Assembly (NCBI RefSeq): GCF_020832325.1
Contig: NZ_JAFIEU010000032.1
Coordinates: 1 to 64,000, forward strand
Direction of reading: 5' to 3'
Length of the DNA stretch: 64,000 bases
Origin: Lunatimonas sp.
GTDB taxonomy: Bacteria; Bacteroidota; Bacteroidia; Cytophagales; Cyclobacteriaceae
Every line of letters starts with the position of its first letter. Position 1 is the first letter of the stretch. This document shows, one piece after another, positions 25,076 through 33,035 of this stretch. The notes beneath the pieces are model-generated. The model had not been told where the DNA came from. It made no database searches and worked only from the letters and a program-made list of their open reading frames with translations. The position numbers and the translations under genes were made by a program.

Positions 25076-25597
25076 ATGCAAGCATCTCTGACCCGCTCCC
25101 AAAAGATCAGCACGGTAAAAACAAGCGCAGCATGGCTCGTGGCCGCCGTCATTTTCCCGATTCTCGTTCACCTTATTCCCCCTTACCAAGGTATACCGAT
25201 CGGAGCTTATTTATTGCCCGTGTTTTATATACCGCTAATCGCCCTTTGGCTGAGCGGTTGGAAAACGGCCATTTTCATTACCATACTGGCTCCGCTGGTG
25301 AATTTTTTCCTTACCGGTAGCCCCCAATCCGGCATCATGGGCATGCTCACCATAGAGGTTTTGTTGTTCACCGGAATGGCGGCTCTTTGGATGACCACTC
25401 CGGTACGTTGGGCGGCAGGTCCCTTAAGCTATGTAGGAGCTAAAGTGATTTCCTCCACCCTGCTCATCCTATGGCCGATCCTTCCCGCATCACCTTGGGA
25501 GTTTTTTACAAACTCACTCCAAAATGGAGCCCCCGGAATCCTCATCCTTCTCTTGCTTAACTTATTGCTGGTGAGATTCGCTCCAATACAAAAATGA
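25076..25597 (+). CDS. Small integral-membrane protein, ECF-transporter S-component-like
   Basis: This 173-residue protein has about five to six membrane helices (AAWLVAAVIFPILVHLI, IPIGAYLLPVFYIPLIALWL, AIFITILAPLVNFFL, MLTIEVLLFTGMAALW, VISSTLLILWPIL, ILILLLLNLLLV). Size and topology resemble substrate-binding S components of vitamin/metal ECF transporters. Its stop overlaps the phosphoribosyltransferase start by 4 bp, and a TonB receptor follows. This suggests uptake and salvage of one small molecule; which one cannot be read here. Confidence 0.6.
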   Translation: MQASLTRSQKISTVKTSAAWLVAAVIFPILVHLIPPYQGIPIGAYLLPVFYIPLIALWLSGWKTAIFITILAPLVNFFLTGSPQSGIMGMLTIEVLLFTGMAALWMTTPVRWAAGPLSYVGAKVISSTLLILWPILPASPWEFFTNSLQNGAPGILILLLLNLLLVRFAPIQK

Positions 25598-26076
25598 ACC
25601 ATCCCGTTCCGGAATCCATAGCCAAAGGAACAACTGCCTTGAAGCCCTTGGTGGATTTGTCCACTGTCAGCGAGGCAATTCGGTCCTATCCCTTTCCACA
25701 GGCTGACCTGATCTTGGGCATTGCGAGTGGCGGTACTTTTCCCGCTATCCTGATAGCCCATCAGCTGGGGCTACCTTTTCGGTCGGTACAGGTAAATTAC
25801 CGAAACGAGCTCAATCAACCCCATCGCCAAGCACCGGAATTCCTTTCGGCCCTGCAGCTCCCTGTTATATCACCTTCTTCAACCATTTTATTGGTGGATG
25901 ATGTCAGTGTGAGTGGTAAGACCCTTGGTAAGGTGAAAGCGGCACTACCGGATTATTATAAGGTCATCACTTTGGTGCTGAAGGGAAAGGCAGACCACGT
26001 GCTTCTACCTCACTTGAACACCTGTGTGACATGGCCCTGGCATCCTCCAATAAACACCCCGCAGCATGAAGGTTAA
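25594..26076 (+). CDS. Phosphoribosyltransferase (type I PRTase fold)
   Basis: This 160-residue protein has the PRPP-binding motif ILLVDDVSVSGKTL (about 105-118), preceded by a conserved LILGIASGGTFPAILIAHQLGL strand-loop-helix. The fold transfers a phosphoribosyl group to a nucleobase or related ring. Substrate-hood residues do not point to a specific base. It is tightly packed between the membrane protein (4-bp overlap) and a TonB receptor (11-bp overlap), so it most likely traps what they import. Confidence 0.8.
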   Translation: MNHPVPESIAKGTTALKPLVDLSTVSEAIRSYPFPQADLILGIASGGTFPAILIAHQLGLPFRSVQVNYRNELNQPHRQAPEFLSALQLPVISPSSTILLVDDVSVSGKTLGKVKAALPDYYKVITLVLKGKADHVLLPHLNTCVTWPWHPPINTPQHEG

Positions 26077-27913
26077 CGCGCTACTGCTTGGCATAGTATA
26101 CCTCCTTTCGGGATGGGTCTGTGCACAGGAAAGAGACAGCTTACAGGTAGACTTAGATCCGGTGGTAGTCACCGGAACCCGGATGGAGATGCCCAAAAGA
26201 AAGGTTGCAGCCGCCATCACAGTGATAGACCGAGCCACCTTGGAGCAATCCGGCGAAATAAATATCCTCCCGGTTCTGGTGCACCGAGTGCCTGGATTTT
26301 TCTTAAATGACCGGGGAACCACGGGATTTGGCGTTGGTCCAAACTCTGGAGGCAATATCAGCATCCGGGGCATCAGTGGCTCTCCCAACAACCGGGTATT
26401 GGTACTGATTGACGGTCAACCACAATACATGGGGATCTTTGCCCACCCCATCGGAGATGCCTACACCACTTCCGATATCGAACGGGTAGAGGTGCAGCGT
26501 GGAGCCGCATCCCTCCTCTATGGGTCCAATGCCATGGGGGGCGCCATCAACCTGATCACCCGAAAAACACATACACCCGGCTGGCAGGGCAGCGGTAACC
26601 TGGCCTATGGTTCCTTTGGCACCCTGTTGGCAAACGTACATGCGGGATTTCGATCGGGAAAATTTCACAGCACAGCCTCTCTGAACAGAAATCAAACAGC
26701 TGGTTTCCGCGAGGATGCCGAGGACAGCTTTGAAAACACTGCCTTTTACCTAAAGACTGGATACGACTTCACCCAAACCTATCAATGGTCTTCGGAAATC
26801 CAACTTTCTGACGCAACCTATTTTCAACCTGGCACAGTAACCGCTCCTCAGCAGGATGACCGCAGGGAATTTCTAAGAGGCAGAATCGCTACTTCCTTAA
26901 TAACCAACCATGGGCCCGTATCCGGTGCCCTACTCCTTTACCACAATTTCGGAGACCATCGCTTCGACAGTGGCTTTGAATCCAAAGACCAAAACCAAGG
27001 CATTACCTTTTTCCAAAATATCACCCTTTTGCCCGACCAGGTAATCACAGTGGGATTAGATTACAAACGCTTTGGAGGAACTGCGTTTAACGAGACACTT
27101 CCTCCCCCTGCCCGTGTGGGATTGGGTGTGCAACATTGGGTGCAGGAAACGGATGTGTATGCACACATTCAGCAAACCTTTGGCGAAAAGCTACACCTGA
27201 ATGCGGGAATCCGTCAGGTAGAAAACTCACAATTCGGTAGTGCTACACTCCCAGGATTTGGTCTTTCGTGGGAAGCCGGTCCCAATAGTACCCTAAAAGC
27301 GTCTTCAGCCAAAGCCTTTCGAAGTCCCTCAGTGGTAGACCTCTTTTTGTTCCCCGCCTCAAACGAGGCACTGAGACCAGAGGAAATGTGGAACCATGAA
27401 GTCGGAGTCTTGCAGGAACTCATCGGCCAAAAACTAGCTATCGAAGCCAACATCTTCCTGGCAGTGGGCGATAACCTCATCGTGGTAAACCCCATGGAAA
27501 CTCCGGCTAGAGGAAGGAATATTGGTAGCTTTACCAACCGCGGAGTGGAATCCCAGATACGGTTTACGCCCTCCGAGGGACTGGAATGGATCTTAAATTA
27601 TTGTTTTTTGGATGCATCCGAAAACGTTCTCTTCGCACCCAAACACCACATGAACTCGCAGGCTACGATACGAAGTGGAAAATTCAACCTCATGCCTTCT
27701 ATCCAATACTTAGCAGACATGAGCATAAGCCCCGAACCGGGACACCAAACGGTAAGCTATGCCCTGATCAACCTCCGCGTAGGCTATGCCATCACCCCAA
27801 AGATCCATGCTTACCTAGCAGGCAACAACTTGACCAATACAAGTTACGAAGTAGAACGGGGCTTCCCCATGCAGGGAATCAATATCATGAGTGGAATTCA
27901 CGTGAAAATTTAA
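26066..27913 (+). CDS. TonB-dependent outer-membrane receptor (BtuB/siderophore-like)
   Basis: This 615-residue protein has a signal peptide (LLLGIVYLLSGWVCAQ), a TonB-box-like DPVVVTGTRMEMPKRKVAAA, a plug domain (NISIRGISGSPNNRVLVLIDGQP, VEVQRGAASLLYGSNAMGGAINL) and a 22-strand-type barrel with repeating aromatic-hydrophobic strands. A late YLAGNNLTNTSYEVERGFPM block matches BtuB/CirA-like receptors. Coupling to the PRTase and membrane protein suggests a nucleobase- or cofactor-like ligand. No cobalamin riboswitch was found upstream. Confidence 0.9.
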   Translation: MKVNALLLGIVYLLSGWVCAQERDSLQVDLDPVVVTGTRMEMPKRKVAAAITVIDRATLEQSGEINILPVLVHRVPGFFLNDRGTTGFGVGPNSGGNISIRGISGSPNNRVLVLIDGQPQYMGIFAHPIGDAYTTSDIERVEVQRGAASLLYGSNAMGGAINLITRKTHTPGWQGSGNLAYGSFGTLLANVHAGFRSGKFHSTASLNRNQTAGFREDAEDSFENTAFYLKTGYDFTQTYQWSSEIQLSDATYFQPGTVTAPQQDDRREFLRGRIATSLITNHGPVSGALLLYHNFGDHRFDSGFESKDQNQGITFFQNITLLPDQVITVGLDYKRFGGTAFNETLPPPARVGLGVQHWVQETDVYAHIQQTFGEKLHLNAGIRQVENSQFGSATLPGFGLSWEAGPNSTLKASSAKAFRSPSVVDLFLFPASNEALRPEEMWNHEVGVLQELIGQKLAIEANIFLAVGDNLIVVNPMETPARGRNIGSFTNRGVESQIRFTPSEGLEWILNYCFLDASENVLFAPKHHMNSQATIRSGKFNLMPSIQYLADMSISPEPGHQTVSYALINLRVGYAITPKIHAYLAGNNLTNTSYEVERGFPMQGINIMSGIHVKI

Positions 27914-27926
27914 CAAAATGTGCCTT

Positions 27927-28961
27927 ATGGAAAATCGAGACAACAAAAACAAACGGAGGGACTTTCTGAAATCTTTGGCTGGACTAACGGCCGGCATGAT
28001 GCTCCCCCTAACGGCCACCTCAGCAGGCCTTGGCAGTTCAGAGGTCAATTCACCAGCTTCCAGAAATGTGGATCGTCTCGGCGAATTGCTCCCTTTGCGG
28101 AAATTTGGACGAAGCGGAAAATCCATCACCATGTTGGGGCTGGGCGGTGCCCACATCGCTCGGATGAGCGATGCCGAAGCGGAAAAAACCATAGAGAAAG
28201 CACTGGAAGAAGGCGTTCGCTTTTTCGACAATGCGGAGTCTTACGGAGGAGGTGAAGGGGAGCGGAAATACGGACGCTTTTTGACACCCAAATACCGGGA
28301 CATTGCCTTTATCCAAAGTAAAACGACCGCTAGAGACGCCAATACAGCCAAAGCACACCTGGAAGGCACCCTAAAACGTATGAATACCGACTATTTGGAC
28401 TTGTATTATATCCATGCCGTGACCAGCCCTGCGGATGTGGATAGTCGGTTGAAAAATGGGGTGTTGGATGTACTAATAGAAGCAAAAAAAGCAGGAAAAA
28501 TCCGGCACATTGGCTTCTCGGGCCACTCCGATTTTAAGGCCCATATTCGCATCCTCGAAAGCACCGACCTGATGGAAGCCTGCCAAATGCCCATTAACGC
28601 ATTTGATCCCAATTACAAGAGCTTTATCACCAACGTCCTGCCAATTCTTTCCGAAAAACAAATTGCTCCAGTCGCCATGAAAACCCTTGCCAATGGAGGC
28701 TTTTTTGGCGGCACCACCCATTTCAACCACGGTGATAATCCGAAAATTGTACCTGCTGTACTATCCATCCAGGAAGCCCTTCATTTCTCTTGGTCCATGC
28801 CGATCAGCACACTGGTAACCGGTGCCGATCACGCAGCGATGCTCATGGAAAAAGTGGAACTCGCCCGGAGTTTTCGAATGATGGATGAAGCCAAAAGGCA
28901 ACAACTGGTAGAAAAGGTAGCCAGCTTTGACGGTAGACTGGTAGAATACTATAAGGTGTAA
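27927..28961 (+). CDS. Aldo/keto reductase with Tat-type signal
   Basis: This protein of about 344 residues opens with a twin-arginine leader (NKRRDFLKSLAGLTAGMMLP) and continues as an aldo/keto reductase barrel. FFDNAESYGGGEGERKYGRFL carries the catalytic Asp and Tyr, IQSKT the Lys region, and YLDLYYIHAV the His. Cofactor-loop residues late in the protein (STLVTGADHAAMLMEKV) are present. An earlier ATG at 27918 is possible. It starts just after the TonB receptor on the same strand. Export of an NAD(P)H enzyme is unusual, but common in annotated Bacteroidota relatives. Confidence 0.85.
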   Translation: MENRDNKNKRRDFLKSLAGLTAGMMLPLTATSAGLGSSEVNSPASRNVDRLGELLPLRKFGRSGKSITMLGLGGAHIARMSDAEAEKTIEKALEEGVRFFDNAESYGGGEGERKYGRFLTPKYRDIAFIQSKTTARDANTAKAHLEGTLKRMNTDYLDLYYIHAVTSPADVDSRLKNGVLDVLIEAKKAGKIRHIGFSGHSDFKAHIRILESTDLMEACQMPINAFDPNYKSFITNVLPILSEKQIAPVAMKTLANGGFFGGTTHFNHGDNPKIVPAVLSIQEALHFSWSMPISTLVTGADHAAMLMEKVELARSFRMMDEAKRQQLVEKVASFDGRLVEYYKV

Positions 28962-28967
28962 CAACAA

Positions 28968-29365
28968 CTACGTTACGGGTAAATTAGAGTAAAATGAATA
29001 CGGATGCTCCGCAAGGCGTCCTTCTACCCTAGCCAATGCCGCCTGCGTCTCGCCATCGATATGGAAGGCTGTACGATCTGAATTCTCGATGATGACTTGA
29101 TCGCATGGTATGGGAAGATCGGCAGGTCAAACTGGAATTTGTTGTACTCAAAAGCCTGATCTACGGGGCTCTTGAAATACCCCGCCATGCCCCGCTGTTC
29201 CTCTTCTTCAAAACGCTTGATCAAACCAGCATTAAACCCAAAATCAGCCGAGTGAAGGCATAACTCTCCAATTCTTCCTACAAAAGAAGGGGAATACACA
29301 GATCCCGGAATTGAAAGGGCCATTTTCTGGATCTGTACAAATTGCGTCGGGTGGCTCCCTCGCAC
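28968..29365 (-). pseudogene. Frameshifted remnant of a diacylglycerol-kinase-like gene
   Basis: Two minus-strand frames together resemble the C-terminal half of a YegS/diacylglycerol-kinase-like protein. The first (from 29365) reads HSADFGFNAGLIKRFEEEE, RGMAGYFKS and EYNKFQFDLPI. Near 29105 sense continues in another frame with CDQVIIENSDRTAFHIDGE and ends at a TAG at 28968-28970 after HPYSFYSNLPVT. The N-terminal nucleotide-binding half is absent. Family recognition rests on FGFNAG...RG..GY and a final F-x-IDGE, so it is tentative. Confidence 0.4.
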
Positions 29366-29367
29366 AG

Positions 29368-30405
29368 TTACTCCCCTGAGGGAACCGGAATTTGCACCCC
29401 AGCGGGAATAGGCGTTCCAAAATCAGGGGATCCGTCAATATGCCAGGTAAATGACTGAAGCCTGATATCCCGATCCCAGCCTGGCTGCTCCGTTTTCTTG
29501 GAATGGTATACTATCCAATCTTCGGTACCATCCGGCGACTTGGCAAAACTACAGTGCCCGGCACCAAGGACTTGGTCGTTTCCGATAAATACCGGCCCTC
29601 TTTTCACCCAGCTTTCCGGCACCAATGGGTCGGCCCCATCGCGTAGGGTCAGTTGTCCCAGTCTGTATTCCTTCAGCCAAGACTCCCGGGTGGAATAAAT
29701 GATAAAGGTCTTACCGTTTCGCTCCAGCATTTGGGGCCCTTCTATCAGGTTCAGTGGCCCTCCCGCCTCCCAGGGCTCTATGGGAGAGGTGATCTTGACC
29801 CGGTTACTGGAGATCGTATACGGATTACTCATCTCAGCTATATAAAGATGTTGTTCAGTCTTATCCGTATCCCGGTTTTCTTCCCAGCCTGACCAGATGG
29901 CGTACATCCTACCTTTGTGTTGCCATGGGGTGAGGTCAATAGCCCAAACTACGGAGCTTGGGTCCTTGATAGTATCTCCGGTATACAGCATACCGAGATC
30001 TTCGTAAGGGCCAAAAGCATCGCTTCCTACTGATCGCAATACGCCGGAGCGTTGATGAATAAAGGGGCCACCCGGCTTACTTCCTGCTGTGTAATAGATA
30101 TACCAGCGTCCGTCTATATGGTGTATTTCAGGAGCCCAGATATTGGCAGCGTTCCATCCCGTTTCGGGAGATTTCCATACCTGTACCATTTCTCCCTGAT
30201 CGGTTAATTTTTTGGACTTGGAGATGGCTATTCCACCTCCTTGGCTGGCGCAATAATAGTATTCGCCATCTTTTTGAAATACCCAAGGGTCCGCACCATC
30301 CCTGATCGGGTTGGAAAAGGTGGATTGTGCAAAACCCGAAAAATTCACCGCTAAAAACATAACAAGCAATGCGCCGGAAAACCGCTTTATGTTGAGTTGT
30401 ATCAT
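29368..30405 (-). CDS. Secreted glycoside hydrolase family 43 enzyme
   Basis: This 345-residue protein with a signal peptide (SGALLVMFLAVNFSGFAQ) is a five-bladed-propeller hydrolase acting on arabinose- or xylose-containing sugars. Catalytic landmarks are NPIRDGADPWV (base Asp), NIWAPEIHHIDGRWYIYYTA (conserved mid-protein block with Glu) and NLIEGPQML (general acid Glu). The late GAGHCSF and DWIVYH blocks are also typical. It is the last gene of a leftward sugar-related run, 100 bp after the oxidoreductase. Confidence 0.9.
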   Translation of the reverse strand: MIQLNIKRFSGALLVMFLAVNFSGFAQSTFSNPIRDGADPWVFQKDGEYYYCASQGGGIAISKSKKLTDQGEMVQVWKSPETGWNAANIWAPEIHHIDGRWYIYYTAGSKPGGPFIHQRSGVLRSVGSDAFGPYEDLGMLYTGDTIKDPSSVVWAIDLTPWQHKGRMYAIWSGWEENRDTDKTEQHLYIAEMSNPYTISSNRVKITSPIEPWEAGGPLNLIEGPQMLERNGKTFIIYSTRESWLKEYRLGQLTLRDGADPLVPESWVKRGPVFIGNDQVLGAGHCSFAKSPDGTEDWIVYHSKKTEQPGWDRDIRLQSFTWHIDGSPDFGTPIPAGVQIPVPSGE

Positions 30406-30506
30406 ATGAGGAATAGGTTATCGCCTCTGTAAATCCTTCTGCAAAACGGAAAAAATTACGGGTATCTAAATTCGATACCCGTACACTAAATCCAATTGAG
30501 GGTCAA

Positions 30507-31625
30507 TTAATCCTCAAAATCCGGAATGGTGATGCGCTTACCCCCATTCATAGCCGATTCATGGGCACAGATTCCCGCGCAGGTATAGTTTGCCGCCAAG
30601 GCAGCATCCACCGCGGAGTCTCTTCCCTCAATGATCGCCGCCACAAATTCCTGTACCAGGTGTGGATGCGACCCTCCGTGCCCTGCACCCTGTAAAAAGG
30701 ACACGTGGTTGGGGTCATCAATCTTTTCGCGTTTGGTAAAATGCTTGATCGGTTCGATCAGCAGTTCATCCGTATCGGGCACCTCAATGCGTTCCGCGTC
30801 TTCTCCTCCAGGGAATATCACGTGGTGTTCGTCTGCCAGCTGCTCCCATTCAAAAGACATCCTTGTTCCGTACACATCGTAGGACTCTCTATACTGCCGC
30901 ACCACATCGAACAAAGAACGGGTAGCTTCTGCTACCACATCGGAATGCTTAAGCGTAAACGTCGCTGTTTCTACCGCAAATGGAGAACCGTATCGCTTCG
31001 CCAAATCCTCAGAAAGACGGCCGGAACCGTGGCAAACCACCGTCTCTGCCTTGGTATTATTGATCCTGAGCAGGGGAGATATCGCATGGGTACCGTTCAG
31101 CATCGGCGGGAAACCCTTCCAATATTCTGCCCAACCTTCCATACTCATATCCTGTATATGTGATCCGCGCACAAACTGTATTTTCCCTAACTTGCCCGTT
31201 TCGGCCAAGTTTAGGCCATAGAGAAACTCCCGCGTGTAAAGGGCGGTTTCCATCATCATATATACCTTGTTGACACGCTTCTTGGCCTCCACAATGGCCT
31301 TGCAATCCTCCACGGTCATCGCCATGGGAATGGTACAAGCCGTGTGCTTGTGTGCATTGAGTGAGGCCAAGGTCATCTTAGCATGCTCCGGCACGGGGGT
31401 TACAACGTGTATCGCATCCACATCATCGCGCTTGGGAACATCCTCAAAATCAGTGAAGCACAGATCTCGGTTCAAATTGAAGCGGGTGGCAAGGTCATCG
31501 AGCGTTTCTTGATTACGCGTACAAATACCCACTTCCTTGATATTGGGGTGGCTTTGGTATATCGGAATAAACTCTTTGCCAAAACCCATGCCTACGATGA
31601 CGACGGTTATTTTTTTGTCACTCAT
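30507..31625 (-). CDS. Gfo/Idh/MocA-family NAD(P)-dependent oxidoreductase
   Basis: The protein is 372 residues. The N-terminal Rossmann fold is seen in ITVVIVGMGFGKEFIPIYQ, with IHVVTPVPEHAKMTLASLNAHKH and the cofactor region preceding a C-terminal alpha/beta substrate domain. Such enzymes oxidise or reduce sugars and inositols. The partner genes (two ThuA proteins, a sorbosone-dehydrogenase-like protein, GH43) fit carbohydrate oxidation. The usual EKP catalytic motif is replaced here by CTIPMAM, which is a divergence within the family. Confidence 0.88.
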   Translation of the reverse strand: MSDKKITVVIVGMGFGKEFIPIYQSHPNIKEVGICTRNQETLDDLATRFNLNRDLCFTDFEDVPKRDDVDAIHVVTPVPEHAKMTLASLNAHKHTACTIPMAMTVEDCKAIVEAKKRVNKVYMMMETALYTREFLYGLNLAETGKLGKIQFVRGSHIQDMSMEGWAEYWKGFPPMLNGTHAISPLLRINNTKAETVVCHGSGRLSEDLAKRYGSPFAVETATFTLKHSDVVAEATRSLFDVVRQYRESYDVYGTRMSFEWEQLADEHHVIFPGGEDAERIEVPDTDELLIEPIKHFTKREKIDDPNHVSFLQGAGHGGSHPHLVQEFVAAIIEGRDSAVDAALAANYTCAGICAHESAMNGGKRITIPDFED

Positions 31626-31659
31626 GATAAATAAGTTGTGTTTATGGTTTGGTTAAAAA

Positions 31660-32427
31660 TTACTTTGCTGCCCAACGGATCGCATTTCTAAGTAGTTGTT
31701 TATAGGCTTTCAGTTCGTGGGATTCCCCATCGTGCCCAAGTGCAATCCCTACGATGCGGGCATTGGGGTGCTTTACCACAAAAACTGAGGGGTATTCCTC
31801 AGGCTTTTCATTCTTGGCTGTGGCCAGTATCTCTATCCCTGCTCCGTTGGGATCCACTTTGTGATAATAAAGCTCGTCCTTCAGTGTAAACTTCGCAGGC
31901 ACCCCTTTCATAACGGGATGCTTTCTGTTGACCGCAGTTACCTCAAACGGACCGTATTTGTCGTGACCCCGAGATCCCCCGCTTACGAGCTTTAAATTAT
32001 ATTCCGGCCAATCTGCCCAGTTGTACCATAGCGCTGCGTGTCCAAGCACAAGCCCCTTGCCACTATCGGCATATTTCATGATCGCCTCCCGCGTCTTCGG
32101 ATCTTTAAATGGCTGATTGTTGGTTAGGTAGAGCACATCAATCCTATCCAAATACCCCAAAACCGCATCTGTATCATCGGTATACGTCACGTCTGCAAAG
32201 CCCTTTTCGGAGAGCGTCTTTACGTCGGTTCCTTTGTACCAAGTATCAAAATCGTGAGATGCCCCCCCTCCCACCATAAGTACCCTAATGGGCTTTTTAG
32301 GTGGATCGGCCCTTAGTTGGGCAAACAACGCTCCCCAAAGGAGCAGCAAAATCGTAAGTCCCGGAATCAGCAAACGACTCCGGCGGAAGTGGGGGGCCAT
32401 TTCATTGGGTTTTAACTTCATCTTCAT
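31660..32427 (-). CDS. Exported ThuA-domain protein
   Basis: This 255-residue protein has an N-terminal signal anchor (LLIPGLTILLLLWGALFAQL). It then carries a ThuA trehalose-utilisation domain with class-I-glutamine-amidotransferase-like fold: RVLMVGGGASHDFDTWY, DVLYLTNNQPF, GLVLGHAALWYNW and FVVKHPNARIVGIALGHDGESHE. The catalytic role of ThuA is still unclear in general. It pairs with a second ThuA domain in the large protein at 33036-36185 of the same operon. Confidence 0.85.
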   Translation of the reverse strand: MKMKLKPNEMAPHFRRSRLLIPGLTILLLLWGALFAQLRADPPKKPIRVLMVGGGASHDFDTWYKGTDVKTLSEKGFADVTYTDDTDAVLGYLDRIDVLYLTNNQPFKDPKTREAIMKYADSGKGLVLGHAALWYNWADWPEYNLKLVSGGSRGHDKYGPFEVTAVNRKHPVMKGVPAKFTLKDELYYHKVDPNGAGIEILATAKNEKPEEYPSVFVVKHPNARIVGIALGHDGESHELKAYKQLLRNAIRWAAK

Positions 32428-32443
32428 AGCGTTATTGGGAAAA

Positions 32444-33028
32444 TTAAGGTTTTTCTACCACCATCACCCCATTCATCATTCGCCAGTGTCCTGGGAAGGT
32501 ACAAACAAAGGGATAATAACCGGGCTGGGTAGGTGCGGTAAATTTCAGGGTATATACATCGTTTGGTCCTAGCATTTCGGTGGCAAACAGCACTTCGGGC
32601 ATTTCGGGGACATAATGCTTTTCCGAGGCCTTAGGATCTCGAAGCATGGCGTCCGCAGCCTCTCCTACCTTTTGCAGGGAATTAGGCTTCAGGATCAGAA
32701 GGTTATGCTGCATCCCATCCCTATTATCGAGTTCAAGGATTATCTTCTTGCCTGCTTTCACTGCAAAGGTATCTACATCGAATTTCATCTGTTCAGGTAT
32801 CACCTCTATCCATATCGTCGTGGCATCATGCTGATCAGACTGGGAATCCCTGTTTCCTGCAATTCCCACCGCACGAATCGGTACAGCGGGCATATCAATA
32901 GCACATAGCGTGATCCCATCTGCCGTCGAAGTGGGTGGGCTGGAAAGCTTGCTAAGCAGATCTGTCCAACCCAAGAAAATTGAAGAAATCACTAATGCCA
33001 ATAGGCCATTCCTTGAAATTAGATACAT
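32444..33028 (-). CDS. Azurin/plastocyanin-like cupredoxin
   Basis: This 194-residue protein with an N-terminal hydrophobic leader has a C-terminal blue-copper domain. Likely type 1 ligands are His in DGMQHNLL, then Cys, His and Met in YPFVCTFPGHWRMMNG. It would pass electrons in the periplasm. It begins 7 bp after the stop of the sorbosone-dehydrogenase-like gene and is followed 16 bp later by ThuA, so a redox partner role for the large upstream protein is reasonable. Confidence 0.85.
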   Translation of the reverse strand: MYLISRNGLLALVISSIFLGWTDLLSKLSSPPTSTADGITLCAIDMPAVPIRAVGIAGNRDSQSDQHDATTIWIEVIPEQMKFDVDTFAVKAGKKIILELDNRDGMQHNLLILKPNSLQKVGEAADAMLRDPKASEKHYVPEMPEVLFATEMLGPNDVYTLKFTAPTQPGYYPFVCTFPGHWRMMNGVMVVEKP

Positions 33029-33035
33029 AAATCCG

